A model generated the notes under the pieces. The model saw only the letters and a list, made by a program, of their open reading frames with translations, searched no databases and was not told where the DNA came from. From Xiphophorus maculatus (Eukaryota > Chordata > Actinopteri > Cyprinodontiformes > Poeciliidae), in the NCBI RefSeq assembly GCF_002775205.1, contig NC_036456.1:6649463-6713462 (forward strand): DNA of 64,000 nucleotides. Direction: 5' to 3'. A program made the translations under genes and the position numbers. Of this stretch, positions 33,501-45,900 are shown in pieces. Every line of letters starts with the position of its first letter. Position 1 is the first letter of the stretch.

Positions 33501-34884
33501 TGATTAACTTAAATTTAAGACTTTTTAAGACCATTATGAATAAAATTTAAGACCTATAAAATGACAAAGATGTACAAAGAAATGCAGGAGACCAAAACCT
33601 GGTTTAACACACCTGGATCAAATGATGGCTCATTAGAGGCCTAAGAAGAACATTAACATGCTGAAAAGGTTGTTGGTTCCGCCAGGTAGAGAACTAAAAC
33701 ATGCAGGATGCCGGCCCTTGAGGACCCACTTTGGGCACCCCTGCTCTAAAAGTTCTGTTTTTCTTTTTTGTGGCACTCTGGCTAACTAGAGAGCCATAAC
33801 TGCAAATGAACCATATGCTAGCTGCTAATGGCTTGTTTGCTTGCTAGCTAGTTAGCATCTTCACACCGGTAGCCTTAAATTCTTTGAGTCACATAAAGCC
33901 TACAAAAACTACATAGAATATACAAGATTGAATAGTCCTGGCACAAAAATTTAAGACCTACGATTAATGTATTCATCTTTAAGAAATGTAAGAAATTTTA
34001 GGGCTTTAATTTTAGATAAATGAAGCTAGGACTTTTTGAAGGTCCTAAAATTTCCAAATCTAACATGTCCCATAAAATATGTTGAAATAATAAATGAGAA
34101 TATGTTCAGTCATCCTGTTACCCGCTGGATGTTTGACTTACTCTGTCGCAACCAAATGTGCCAAAGACATATCTTGACATGTCATAGAACATAATACGTC
34201 TTTTTTTTTAAATACCCGTCAGGGCTGATCAAACTGAAATCGGTTGTGGTCAACAGTGGTGCGTGTTTAGGTGGCATTCTCTGCAACTGTTTGCTTCAGT
34301 ATAAATAGATTCCTGGCTAACAACTCAAATAAAGACCTAAATAATCCAGTGGTCTGTTTTGATGGGAAGTAAGAGAACTTAAAACAACTTTATGAATAAA
34401 ACTGTATAAAGTATGGAACGGTGAAGGAATAAAATACCCATACGTCCAAGATGCAACAATCGTGTTAAAGTTATAGTAAGAATCTTTTTCTCCTTCTGAA
34501 ATCACTATCAGAAAACAAGCACATTACTCCCTCCACAGGCCTGGAGTGGAAAATCCCATAAATTACAGATTCCAGAAGCTGAAATGTAAAGGACCCTACA
34601 CACAGTACAAGGACATCAAGTAAAAAACAATTGCTATTTGCATTTTTAAAGAAAAAAATTATAAAATGGTTATTTAATTTTGAACCATAAATAGTTTCAA
34701 GTAATTGCGACAGTTTAAAACGCAGAACTCCAGCTGATGTAAATGTTACGTAAACATAGGCAGGGTGACACAGAAGAGCAGTCTACCTTGTGTTTCCCAC
34801 ACTGAGCTCAAGGGCCCACTTCATCCTTCGGGCTCCGCTGCCTCCTCTTGTGGACAAAGCTCCTCCTCCTTGAGGAGACGCCAT
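30543..34884 (-). CDS. emc4: ER membrane protein complex subunit 4
   Basis: EMC4 is a subunit of the EMC, the insertase that places tail-anchored and some multipass proteins in the ER membrane. Coding exons: 34787-34884, 33006-33111, 32626-32779, 32375-32535, 30543-30578. All phases agree and give 184 aa (human 183). The basic N-terminus ([15 protein letters not shown]) is followed by [20 protein letters not shown], the invariant [20 protein letters not shown], and two hydrophobic segments in exons 3 and 4 ([20 protein letters not shown] and [20 protein letters not shown]). It then has [16 protein letters not shown] and the short last exon ending SGGMVL. The final exon is 36 coding bases. Identity is certain. 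In human, EMC4 lies on the other side of SLC12A6, so local order has changed. Confidence 0.97.
30620..31105. repeat. Probable hAT-like MITE in the emc4 last intron
   Basis: One end reads AGAGATGTTAATATCTG with AATCGGGTATTGGT nearby. The other has GTCGGCTGATACTAAACC, CAGATATTGGTAT and CAGCCCTATT, in inverted relation, as in fish elements with GATA/TATC-rich ends. Boundaries are approximate. Confidence 0.4.
31750..32110. repeat. Degenerate tandem repeat (ACTTTATTCT unit)
   Basis: Units of about 20-25 bases built from GACTTTATTCTCATAATATT recur imperfectly across the interval (GACTTTATTC, TGACTTTCTTCT, TTTATTCTTGTA). It lies in the last emc4 intron. Such arrays are common in teleost genomes. 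Confidence 0.75.
33483..34075. mobile_element. 'taagac' repeat family D, interrupted by a hAT MITE
   Basis: The left part (CTTAAATTTAAGACTTTTTA, 33507 onward) and the right part (AAAATTTAAGACCTACGATT through ACTTTTTGAAGG) match the two halves of the family copy at 62481-62985. The middle is interrupted at about 33594-33743 by another element. It lies in emc4 intron 1. Confidence 0.55.
33594..33743 (+). mobile_element. hAT MITE (CAGGGGTG type), left end missing, nested
   Basis: Ends TTGAGGACCCACTTTGGGCA then CCCCTG, the inverted form of CAGGGGTGCCCAAAGTGGGT. Inner sequence ACATGCAGGATGCCGG is related to the complete element at 57144-57366. The left terminus is absent. Confidence 0.5.
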
Positions 34885-34999
34885 GACAACAAACTTCACC
34901 GCTGGTCCTTGGAGACAGTGTGCACCTGCACGCAGCTAGAAAAACACATGATGATATTCATTACATTTTCTTTTTCTTTCTTCTCTTTTTAAGGACCTT

Positions 35000-35175
35000 G
35001 AAAAGGAAAATATTATATCTGGGTCAAAGTCCAGACCTTTCAATTGACAATATGTGCCAAGACACTTTTCCTTCTTCTTCACCACCATACACTACTCTAT
35101 GTTGGTATACACTGACGTTTGTGGTTGTAACATACAAAAAGCTCCAGGGGTGTGTGAATACTTTTGTAAATCACA
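35000..35175 (+). mobile_element. Tc1-like terminal fragment
   Basis: GACGTTTGTGGTTGTAACAT and GTGTGTGAATACTTTTGTAA match the terminal region of the same Tc1 family seen at 690-830 and 55.9-56.5 kb. It lies in the emc4 leader intron. Confidence 0.5.
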
Positions 35176-35773
35176 TTACCAAAAATGACTGAACAATATA
35201 AATATAACACACTGACAACAGTAAAAATATTTAACAGTCAGGGACAGAAACCTTCCTAGAACAGTGGATACCAATAAGCTCAATAGGAAATCAGATCTGG
35301 TAGAGGTACATCTAAAACAGAAATTAAGTCAGATTTAACCCTAATCGACGATTACATATTTTTTTTGGTGCAATATACAATAAATAGCATAACGAAGTCC
35401 ATTTCCAGAAGCTCAAATTGGAATAATTTGCACTTCCAACACCTTTTTATTTGTCACAGATGCCATTTTTGCTAATTTGACACAAACTAAGATTCTTGTT
35501 TAACAACGGGCGAATTTAATAAAGCAACAGCTTTGTTGAGAGCTTTCTAACACAGACACGTGGATAATAAGGCGGAATAAGACAGCACGTATTGATAGCA
35601 GTCAGGGGGATTTGGATTAGCTATTCCAGATATTAGTTGGTTTAAGTTGCTCCAGTAAACACAGCGGCAGCCCCGCAGTTAGAAGCAGCAGCTCGAGGCA
35701 GCGCAGGCAGGCTGGCGCCGTCAGCTAACGTCGAACAGTTAAAGCCACGCGCACTGTCGGAGGTTAGCTTACC

Positions 35774-36010
35774 TTACAAATACATCTAAACCGGTTCTGC
35801 TGCCGTTGGAAGTGGGCTTTTTAAGAAAAACGAACGACACTGGCCCGTAAGGAGAGCCGAGGAACAACTTGTTCCGCCGACACTCGCTGATTCCTAGGCC
35901 CGCAATGATGGCGCAGTTACGCTCAGAGACGTAGGTGCACGTAGACGTCGCACAGCCAGTAGTTGGTACGTCAGCGTCGCCGCCATATTGGGGAGGACGC
36001 TTCCGCCACA
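35774..36010 (-). other. emc4: Probable noncoding first exon and promoter of emc4
   Basis: A strong donor (TTTGTAAG then GTAAGC at 35773/35772) pairs with a CAG acceptor at 34926-34928, 41 bases upstream of the emc4 ATG. This implies a leader intron of about 850 bases. The stretch has a TACGTCA CRE-like element and CGCCGCCATATTGG, a YY1-type site (35979-35992), common at TATA-less starts. Nothing in it needs to be coding. Confidence 0.5.
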
Positions 36011-36978
36011 TTTACTTACCTACACAGGGATTTTGCGTTATAAAAGTTTGATTTTGTTATGTCCCACACATTCTGTTTTGTGTGTTTTCCATCTTTTACA
36101 TTGAATTATATCTTAAGATATGGTCCAAAGCTATGCAGTCTACATACTCAATGTTTTTCTTTTTGACAAATTACGTATTTTGGAGAATTTATGCGATAGG
36201 CCAAAAATAAACTAGGATACAATGGTGATGTCAAAGGTAATTTACATATGGATTGTTCTTCTTGAGTTACTTCGGACCTCTCAGCAGCTACTATGGTGAA
36301 TGCACTACTTAAACTGCCTTACAGTAAGGGAATGATCACATCTTTATATTTTAGTGTTATGCCATTTTCAGATGACAAACTAAACAGTGCTCTGAGATAT
36401 TCAGATATGTCCGGATATTGTTTGAAAAACAAAACCAAAAAAAACCGGCAATAACAAATACAACCAAAAACAGATCAAACTTAGGGCTTTAATTATATCA
36501 AACATTACCCACAGTGATACGCTGCAACATCTAAACATCACATGAAGAATAAAAGTTAAACGTGTATGTGCATCTTAGCTGTCAGTTCAGAACAATCATA
36601 CTATATACAAACTTACTGACAATCAAATAAAGCAGTGCAAACTGTATTAAGTATACATGAGTCACATATAAGAGGCACAGTGGTTCTGTACAGTGTATGC
36701 ACATTGAGAAACAGATTAAACACAGATATAAGGTCTGAGTGATTAAGGCTCAGCTTCCTCATGTTTGTTCAAAAGGCAACCCCCCCTCCCTCCAAAAAAA
36801 AAAACAACAACATATAACTCCCATTATAAAGATAATCAATGCTGTTTAAGGTCGGTTGTTTTTGCTACATATCTTGTGAGTGCATTTGTTTCTTTTTTCC
36901 CCCCCACTTTTTATAGGAAAAACATTTTCAGGGTGTTTTTCTTCTCTTCTTCACTTCACTTCACTGGTTGTCTTCATA
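36011..36978 (-). other. cyld 3' UTR and the gap to the emc4 promoter
   Basis: The cyld stop is at 36979 and the emc4 promoter ends near 36010, so this interval must hold the cyld 3' UTR. The only signal-like hexamer I see on the minus strand is ATTAAA (TTTAAT at 36488-36493). Otherwise there are A/T-rich tracts and a C run near 36780. No other gene is visible. Confidence 0.4.
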
Positions 36979-39900
36979 TCACTTGTAGAGGCTGAGCTCT
37001 GGGCTGTGGTACAGGCACATGTAGGAGTCGCAGAGCAGCCTCCGGGCCGACTCCCTCAAAGACGAGGCGTCCACCCTGCTCAGCTCCTCCTCCGACAGGC
37101 CCAGGTAGCGGCCCACCTCGGGACACCCCCTCACCTGGGGGATGTTGAAGCCGTTCTCGCCACCTGGGCGAGGAAGCGAACAAACAAATGTGAGGCTTTT
37201 ATGTTTGACAAAAGAGAAGTGATTTGTGCTGCCCTCCCGCTCACCTTCTCGGTCTGCCATGCTGTCAAAGAACAACCAGTCGGAGGCCTGGGGTCCGTGC
37301 TTGACGAAGCTGACGTAATGGCTGGTTTCGATGCACGTCACCGCAAAGAGAGACATCCGCTGGCGGGTGTGATGCAGAGGGCCCGACCACGTCCCCTGAG
37401 GAACGGCGATCTTGACCGGGTTGTGCGACGCGCGGTTCCTGTGACTGTGAACCTAGTCGTGCACAGAAGAAAAAACGAACAGAATCAATACCGCTCTTGT
37501 TTTTTTTTTTATCATTATTATTTTTGACAGATTTTCCAGGTGATGAAGGGATACCTGCGTGTTGCACGTCTGGCAGTATTGCTTTAGATGTCCGGGAGTG
37601 ATGTCCAAGTCTTCGTAGCACTGCACACACTCCCACTCGGCTACAGCCTGGCAGATACTGCACTGCCTGAGAGCTACAGACACAGGTACACACAGCAAGA
37701 GATATATTCATAAATGAAATAAAAACTGCAAGTGAAACGAGCAAAACATGATATTAGACACAACAGACAAGCAATAAAACCTTACTGTCATCCAGCAAAT
37801 CTGTGATATCCAGACTGAGGGTGGGCAAGATGGCGTCAAACATTTTGAAGTCCTTCCCAAACCGGGGCATTAGCAGAAGTAGACAGGAGGGAGCCTGGTG
37901 GGGCAAGGAATATAAATACAAGTTCTTGTAAGAAGCTCAGGCTCAGACTTTGTCTGATCAATGTTTTAGCGTTCATAAAACTCCCTATGCTGAGGTCAAG
38001 CTAAAAGACTCATGTCTTGATTCTCTAGTACATTCACGTTTTTGCAGTAAACTTAAAAGTCCAACAATGATGGAGTCAAGATGGACTAAGAAAAATATTA
38101 ACGCAACACTTTTACAGCAATATGAAGATTGCATGTCACCTCTGTTTAAAGTAGCCAAAAGAAAGAAGAACTTTTGTAATTCTTGGGTAGTACAGTTAGT
38201 CTTGTAAAATCCAGCCCCTTGTCCTAGGCTTTAGGCTTCGTCCAGAGGGTTTGGGCTCTCGGCTATTGAGAAACGATTGCTTCCAGGAGGCGTGGCCTCT
38301 GTTGAGGTATTCAATTTTACCCAATCGGTAACGTTTGTCCACAAGTTCGGTGCTATGAAGCTTATCGGAAACTGCTTGCGCTGTAAACAACCATCCTCCA
38401 CAGTGCAGAGAGAAGTGCCAAACTGAACGAGGCTGCTGCTAATGTTAATTCAATATTTGGAAGCTTGGCCGACACGGACTGAACGTCTTCCTTCACTTCC
38501 TCTGCTGCCATGGTTAAAACTACAGACAGACTACGCAAAATATTTACGTCAATGTTCACAACTTCTTCTTCTTCTGATAGGCCTGGTCAAAAACAGACTG
38601 GAGACAATCCAAGTGAAAGGCAGAAAGCCTAAACTGTGCTGTAAGCAAGATTTTCTTTTTTTTTCGTAGAGGAGTTGCACAGGCAGGCAATGGCCATGGT
38701 ACCAGCTGGATGATGAAATCCTGAGCTTTACCTCGGCAAACTTGAGGCCGCCGTGCAGGAAGGAGGACTCCAGCAGGGACTGAACGCTGGCGACCCTCAT
38801 GGACGCGGGTGAGGCCATGGGGATGGGCGAGTTGACGGGGGGCGCAGGAGAGGCAGGGAGTGTTGGTGGAAAGAGTTGGTAGAGGTGGCACTCCTGAGCC
38901 TGCTGAGTCACTGATCTGAAACAGAGAAAAAGGGAGGAGGACAGGTGTGACCTTTAGACGCGGCACATCGAAAAAGTACTTTCCCCTGGGGTTACTGAAG
39001 TCGTAAACATGATTTTTGGGGGGGATTTTGTCAATGAAAGCAAAGTTTTAAAGTTAAAAAGTACATTCTGTAGCTTCTCTTGTTGCCACGAATGCAGAAA
39101 ATGACTTGTAGTGCAGCAAAAACAACTCAGATTTTCATTCACTTAAGAGATTTCTGCACTAGTGTCTCCAGTGTGTCTCTAATATCGTGTGAGCTAAACT
39201 AGCCGTAGGTCTCGGTTGTGCTGTGCTCTTGCACAGGAACGCAAGCAATGGAGGGAAACGGCAACGTTGTCGCTGCGACAACCAGACATGATGGCATTGT
39301 TTGCACATGAGCTACAGGTCTGACTGCAGCTGTGACCGCATTTGAACCAGGAAGAGCACGTTAACCTGCAGCCGGTCTTATATGCTGGTAGAATAGAGGA
39401 GGCGATGAGTAAATGACCTGATCTTTAGGAGCGGCTCGACTCGCAGCAGCTGGAAAAGCTTGTTCAGGAACTCCTCGGGATCTGACAGACAGGGCGAGAG
39501 AGCAGAGTGGCAACATTCCTTAGCTTTATTAACAGAGAACTTAAAAAAAAACAAAAAAACAAGGGAAAAAAAAAGAAGAAAAGCAGGAAATCAGAGGCCC
39601 GGACACAATGCATGCACACCTTTTTCCTGGTTGGTGAACCCTGCGTTGCTGTTGGCAGCTTCCAGCAGGCGCCTCAGAGCCATGGTCTTACTGGCACACA
39701 CGTAGCCGTTCCTTAACAGAGCGACACACACACCTTTTAGATTATGTTCTGTGTGGGGTGGGGAATTTTGCTTTTCAGAAACAATCAGAGTATCTGTGTT
39801 TCCAATACAAACATGTGCAACTCTTTGTCTGCATTCTGCTAACCTTGAGAAAAGAAAAGAAAACACACACACACCTTCTCAGTGGGTTGACTATCTCACA

Positions 39901-42900
39901 GCGAAGCAGGTCCTGAGCCAGTTTGGAGCTTTGGTTCGTTTCGGCGTCAGATGGCCAAAATAACACCCAGTCTGCCGAGCTGCAGCAGGAGAACAAACTG
40001 CAGGCAAAGGGAATCAAATCATTGTTTCACTTGTTATCCATTTCTTTGATTGACAGAAAAGAGGAGTCTGTCAGTTTCCTGCATCTCGAATAAACCAGAT
40101 TTACCTGCTCTACTTTGACAAAAAAAAACAACAACATTTAAATGTTTCCCTGTGGGTATCTAGGCATTTGTAAGAAAATGGGTTTCAATCTTTAATGCTT
40201 CGGATATTTTGTTCCCTTCTCCTGACCGGCACATTTGTACAATAAAACATATTTTTTATATCTTTTGTAACCTATACGGTAACTTTGACTGCAGTCTAAG
40301 AATGCAGGTAAAAATCCAACGAGGACAGCTGATCTTTATTTCAGGCTAGTCCAATTTGATGTAGTTGATTATTGAGTGTAGGGCTGAAACGATTAATCGT
40401 GATGAATCAATTACTGAAATAATTGTCAACCAATTTAGTAATCAAATAATTGTTAGCTGGAGTATACAGACTCTGCTGAGAGAACAACACATGTAGACTT
40501 TTTCAGAAAATCTAATTATTTTCTTGAATTTTAGGCAAGAAAATGTTTTTTTTCTTTTTTTAAAAAAAGGAATTAAATTATTTGTTCCTTTGCATTTTAT
40601 TAATGTATTTCTAATATTGTTTAAAAAAGGCCTAAGTGAAAAACCTGCAAAACATGACAATTATTTCTATCCGATTAATCGTCACGGGAAATTGTTCATT
40701 GATAACTAAAATAATCGTTTGTTGTAGCCCTAATTGAATGTCTCAATGTAATGTGTAGAATGCACATTTATGCAACCAGGTCACTGCTTCTATCGTTTTT
40801 CTCTCAAACACATTCATTTGTTTCTCACCTGAACAGCGTGGCGTCCAGGTAGCAGGAGTTGAGGTGACCCTGGATGCCTCTCTTTGAGCCTTCGTACAGC
40901 TGCCCGGCCTCGTCCCCGTCCACCGGAGGAGTGTGTTCGTCCACCCGCTCGCTTCCCCAATCTGCAAATGCTGAGAGCCACGGACGCAGGTTGGAATTAC
41001 AAGAGAACGGGCGACATCGCCTTTAATATGGCAACAGGATGCAGAGATGTCCCAGCTTTCACAAAACTAGGTGCAGCCTCGCTTTGGCTAAGCGGCTGAC
41101 GCTTTCTCACCTATCGAGTTGCAGCGCTCCACTTGGTTGACGGGCTTCTCGGGGACGGGGAACCTGGAGTCCCGTCTGCAGTTGCGAAGCTTGACGAACA
41201 GGCCCTTGTTGGCGGGGCAACGGAAGTGGCGTTCGCCGAGGTAACTGCCGTCTGTTCCAGCAGACAGCTCCTGCTCCTAAAACGCAAAAGTGTGGAAAAA
41301 TACAAAACACGTGTGCTGTAATCCGGTTGCATAACTGTACACACCCTGAAAGTCATATTTTGTTGAATCACTTTCTGATTCTACACCTCTAATCGGTAGG
41401 AGTCGGTCAGCATCCCACATCATTTCCTATAGAATATAAATATCTACCACTATCCTAGAAACTGGCATATTTTCTGTCCCTTTCATGGGATACAGAACTT
41501 CAAGGTTTCTCTGCATGTTTCACCAACTCAAATTTAAGACGATTAAGTGACATTTGCGACATACTTCCACAAAAATATACAAACTTCGTCCCACCAACTG
41601 GCGATAAATTTGTACTTCGCAGAGACAGACGCAAAATGGCTAGCTAGCTGGCTAGCCAGGGTGTGTTAGCAGCTAGTTAGCGGTAGCCTCAACCGCAACG
41701 AGTCACGGAATGCAATGAAAATATGTGAGTGCAACTTAAACTTCTGCCTGACAGAAAAGTCCAGCAAGAATATCAAAATACAAAAAATGCTTGTTAAAAT
41801 GAATTCAATACATTTTAAGGCCCTTATATTTTGGATACATGAATTTAAGATTTTTTAAGAAGACACCCTGTACATGTAGTCGTCGACATAAGCTTGAATA
41901 AATGTGTTACAACCTCCATGGCATCTTTCATTAAATTATACCAGTGCAGCGTTAATAAAACAACCCATGTAATGTTCATTTATTTATTGGTTCAAAACTA
42001 TCAATTGGTTAATATCATGCGATTCATGGGCCATCACAAATATCACCAGGAGATATTTACTGAATTAAACATCTGACATGTATTATTAATCAAACTAATC
42101 TGGATTTGCATGTATTTACTGATGAGAAACATAAGAAACTAATTGGATTAACTCAAACATTGACAAAAAAAAATTACTTCTACTGATGGAGAATAAAAAA
42201 AAGGTTAGGCTTGAATCTTTGACTCTCACACTGAAGAATAAGATCATTGACTTGCATGTTTGGAGAAGAAACAAGAGGTGCAACAACATATTAATATGGA
42301 TTAGCTTTGGTTCGTGATTCCTTACTTTTTCCTTCTATTTTATCCAACAGAATGTCTCATTAATTACAACCCTTTATTGAATTTAAGATAGTTTAGAAAA
42401 CCAGAAAGCTCCGATGTTACCTAAAACAGTTCTGTGTCGTGTCCGAGATCAGTTTTGTGCAGAACCTCGACAATATTTAAAGGTCAAGAGAAATTAAACT
42501 GAACAAGAAAACCGAAGCTGAAGCTACACTCACCAGCTCAATTCCTGCCACCAGCTCCTTGACGGCCCCCAAGTGACCAATCCATCGGATAACCCCGAAG
42601 AGCGGCGGGTCGTTCACCTCGACCATCGACCCGACCTCCAGCTCCGTCTCCAGTCCCGTTCCTCCGTAATCATCTACACCCTCCTCATTCTCCTCTTCGT
42701 CGTCTACAGGTCTTAAAGGGCTGTGGGAACCGTTGGTGTGCTCCGAGGCTGACACTAGCGTTAGGTTTTGAGGTTTTGGAGGCGGCAGTGGGCGCGTGAG
42801 TAAAGGTTTGTGTGTAGGCTTTGGAGGAGGAAGAGGAGGCTTGAGTGCTTGTTTAGTAGGCAGAACCAGGGGCGGCCTGGGAGCAGGAGCTGGTGACGTC

Positions 42901-45900
42901 GGGGATTGTTTGGGATTAGGGGACAACGCTGGCTTCAAGATGGGCTTAGGAGATGTTTGTTCTGAGAACACAGAATTAAGAAAAAATAAAATAAATGAAT
43001 ATTTTCTGACTAGACAATCAATATGTGGGAGAAACCCTGTGATGCACCTGCAAAAACGCTGCTGACGGGAAGCAGCACTCCGTAGAGGTGACAGGGAATG
43101 TGGCAGAGCCTATGTTCCTTGTAAAGTCCGTCCCAGTTACCAGCAGGAGCATCCTGCAACAACAAATCGCCAACAAACCAATAAATAAGGAGAAGGATTC
43201 AACATCCTGAGGCCAAATGCATCTTGTGTGGTTCATGCTCACCAGAAGGACTCCGACGTGCGTCGAAGATCGGCCAGGCAGTGCGCCACAGAACTGCACC
43301 TCCCCGCCGTGGACAATGCCATCCACGGTGACGCACACTCTCTGGCCGATGTGGAACGGTGGCGGTGACGACGAGCCGCGTGGATTGTTGTGAATGGCGA
43401 TGGGTGTCGACTCGGCCGTCCGCGAGAGCATGTCCTGCGTCTGCAGCTGGGCCTTGGGGCGATTGTGATTGAAGCTTATGCGACGCAGGTGGGGCTGGTT
43501 GGAGCGATCGTTGTTGCTACGGTGGCCGTTGACGCCGTGGTTGGTGCGGCGGGAACGGTCCCGGGTTTTCTCCGGAGCGTCGATGCTGTTCCTGCTGGAC
43601 CAGTGGCGGAGGCGGATGTGGCTCACGGGGACGAAGAGGCCGCAGGCATCGGGACAGGAGAAGTAGCGGACGCCCTTGTTGGAACCATTGCAGGTTCCTC
43701 TACCCACTGCTGTACCCTGGAGGAGCAACAGGGAGGAAAAACAGGCTTTTCATGAGCAATTCATTGGTCTTTTTTTTGTATACAATAAAATTATTGCTGA
43801 AATGATTAATCTGAATAATCGGATTAATCATAACTAATGTGATGATTATCATGATTAATTCCACGACTATCATGATTAATCTGCGTTTTACAGATTAATC
43901 ATGAAAAATAATTGGATCAATCTGATGATTATCATGATTAATCACGATAAATCATCTGATTAATTATGACTAATCACGCTAAATAATGATTAATCACATT
44001 AAATAACAATTAATCATGATTAATCATCGGATTAATTACGATAAATCGTCTGATTAATCACGATAAATCGGATTAATCATGATAAATCACGATAAATCAT
44101 CAAATTAATCAAAATAAATCATCGGATTAATTGATCTGTGAAATAATTGTCAACTAATTCAGTAATTGCTAGCTGGAACATACAAATTCAAAAAAAAAAA
44201 AAATATTCAGAGCAGTAATTAACCCAAAACTAAATAAAAATATGTACATTTTACATTTAAGATGAAAACACCTAAATAAGTCTTAGCCAAATCTCATCAA
44301 GTGGCATAATTTTAGCTTCACTTGGTTCAGATTTACTGAAGGAATTTTATGGTATTGCATTTTAGGCAATGGAAACTATTTCCTTATTTATTTTTTAAAA
44401 AGAACTGAATTATTTGTTTATTTGCATCTTTTATATATTTCTGCAGATTTTTAAAATTTAATCTCTTGGGCCTTTTTTTATACAAAATTATAATATGCCA
44501 TTTCTTAAATCGGATTAATCGTCAGAATAATCAATAGATTAGTTGATTACTAAAATAACTGATAGTAGCAGACCTGATTAAGATGTACTGTTAAGGCACA
44601 AATTAATCTGAGAATATCTGTGGTGTGAACTAATGATAAGGGTGATGGCACAGAGGCCTCTAAGAGTTGGAGCTCATCACCACACTATTTTCTCATTTTA
44701 TATTGTTTTGCAAAATACCCAACTCTATGGTTTGATTTGAAAAACCATTTTAAATGTATTACAGGTTGTATTACAGTTTTGAGTTTAGCTATTAAGTTTG
44801 GAAAGTTCTTTAATTTCGTCAACATTCATCATATTTTCTAAGAAACAAATCAACACATTTCAATCCATATTTGGACATTCCTACTAATGACATCTGATTT
44901 GTTTTTCTGGGCTCTTTTTAGTGTTTATACATTGCAAATAGTCTTGTATGTAGAAAACAAAAAGTTGATCTAGTCCATTGTACATTCCTTGAAACCAGTT
45001 AAGCCACTTGTGATAACTGCACAGTATTTTATATTTTATTATTAATCATGTTTTTATACACATTTTTAACACTTAATGACTTTGTTTGTGTAAACCTACA
45101 TACCTCGATGCTCCTGCTGCACCTAAATTTCCCTGATGTGGGATAATAAATATATTTCTATTTTATTTTTTTATCTGTATTCGGCGCCCTCGGACTGCTG
45201 AATAAAATCATGCGCCAACACATCCTAGAAGACAGAAAATGTAACCTCTTTTTGTAATTTCTTTATGATTTTGCTTCCACTCATAATTCAACAGTATAAA
45301 TACTTTTCAAAGCATTGTAAATATATGAGATCGAACAATCCAACTTTGTTAACCTGTCTGCTTTAACAAGGTTAGACATTTTTTTCCCCCTCAAGTTACT
45401 TGTTCTGACTCTTCTTTTCACATCTATGGAGTTTTCCTGGGAACCCACGCCTCAAATATCACCTTTAGCTCCACTCCAAAATACAAAGCGCTGCTCCCTC
45501 CGCTGAGCGGTCCGATGTACTTGAGTTCTGCCTCGGCCAGCTCATCCTGAGCGCCGATCAGGACCCACAGCGGAGCATTGGTGGGGAGAGAAGCCAGCTG
45601 TCGCAGGTTGTCTGGATTGTCTGAAAAGCGCATAACACACGCAAAGATTAGAGTTAGAAAATTTTACTGCACAGACATTTGTCAAAAAAAAAAAAAAGAT
45701 TTATGTCAATCTTCATGTGATCGCTCAACAATCTAATTCGCTTAACGCCGCTGACGCATTACTTAGTAGGTTTAGTCGAACGTCCAGGTCGGACACAGGC
45801 TCCACCAGTCCAACGAGGTCAGCTGAGATTTCCAGCAAGTATTTCTTTTCTATTTTCACCATGAGTCCATTGTCCAACACCTGCATGAAAATGAAAAGGA

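Noticed and set aside
43793-44145. Could be read as a CRISPR-like or satellite array
   Set aside because: Unit length and spacing are irregular, there are no unique spacers, and the flanks match a vertebrate MITE family.
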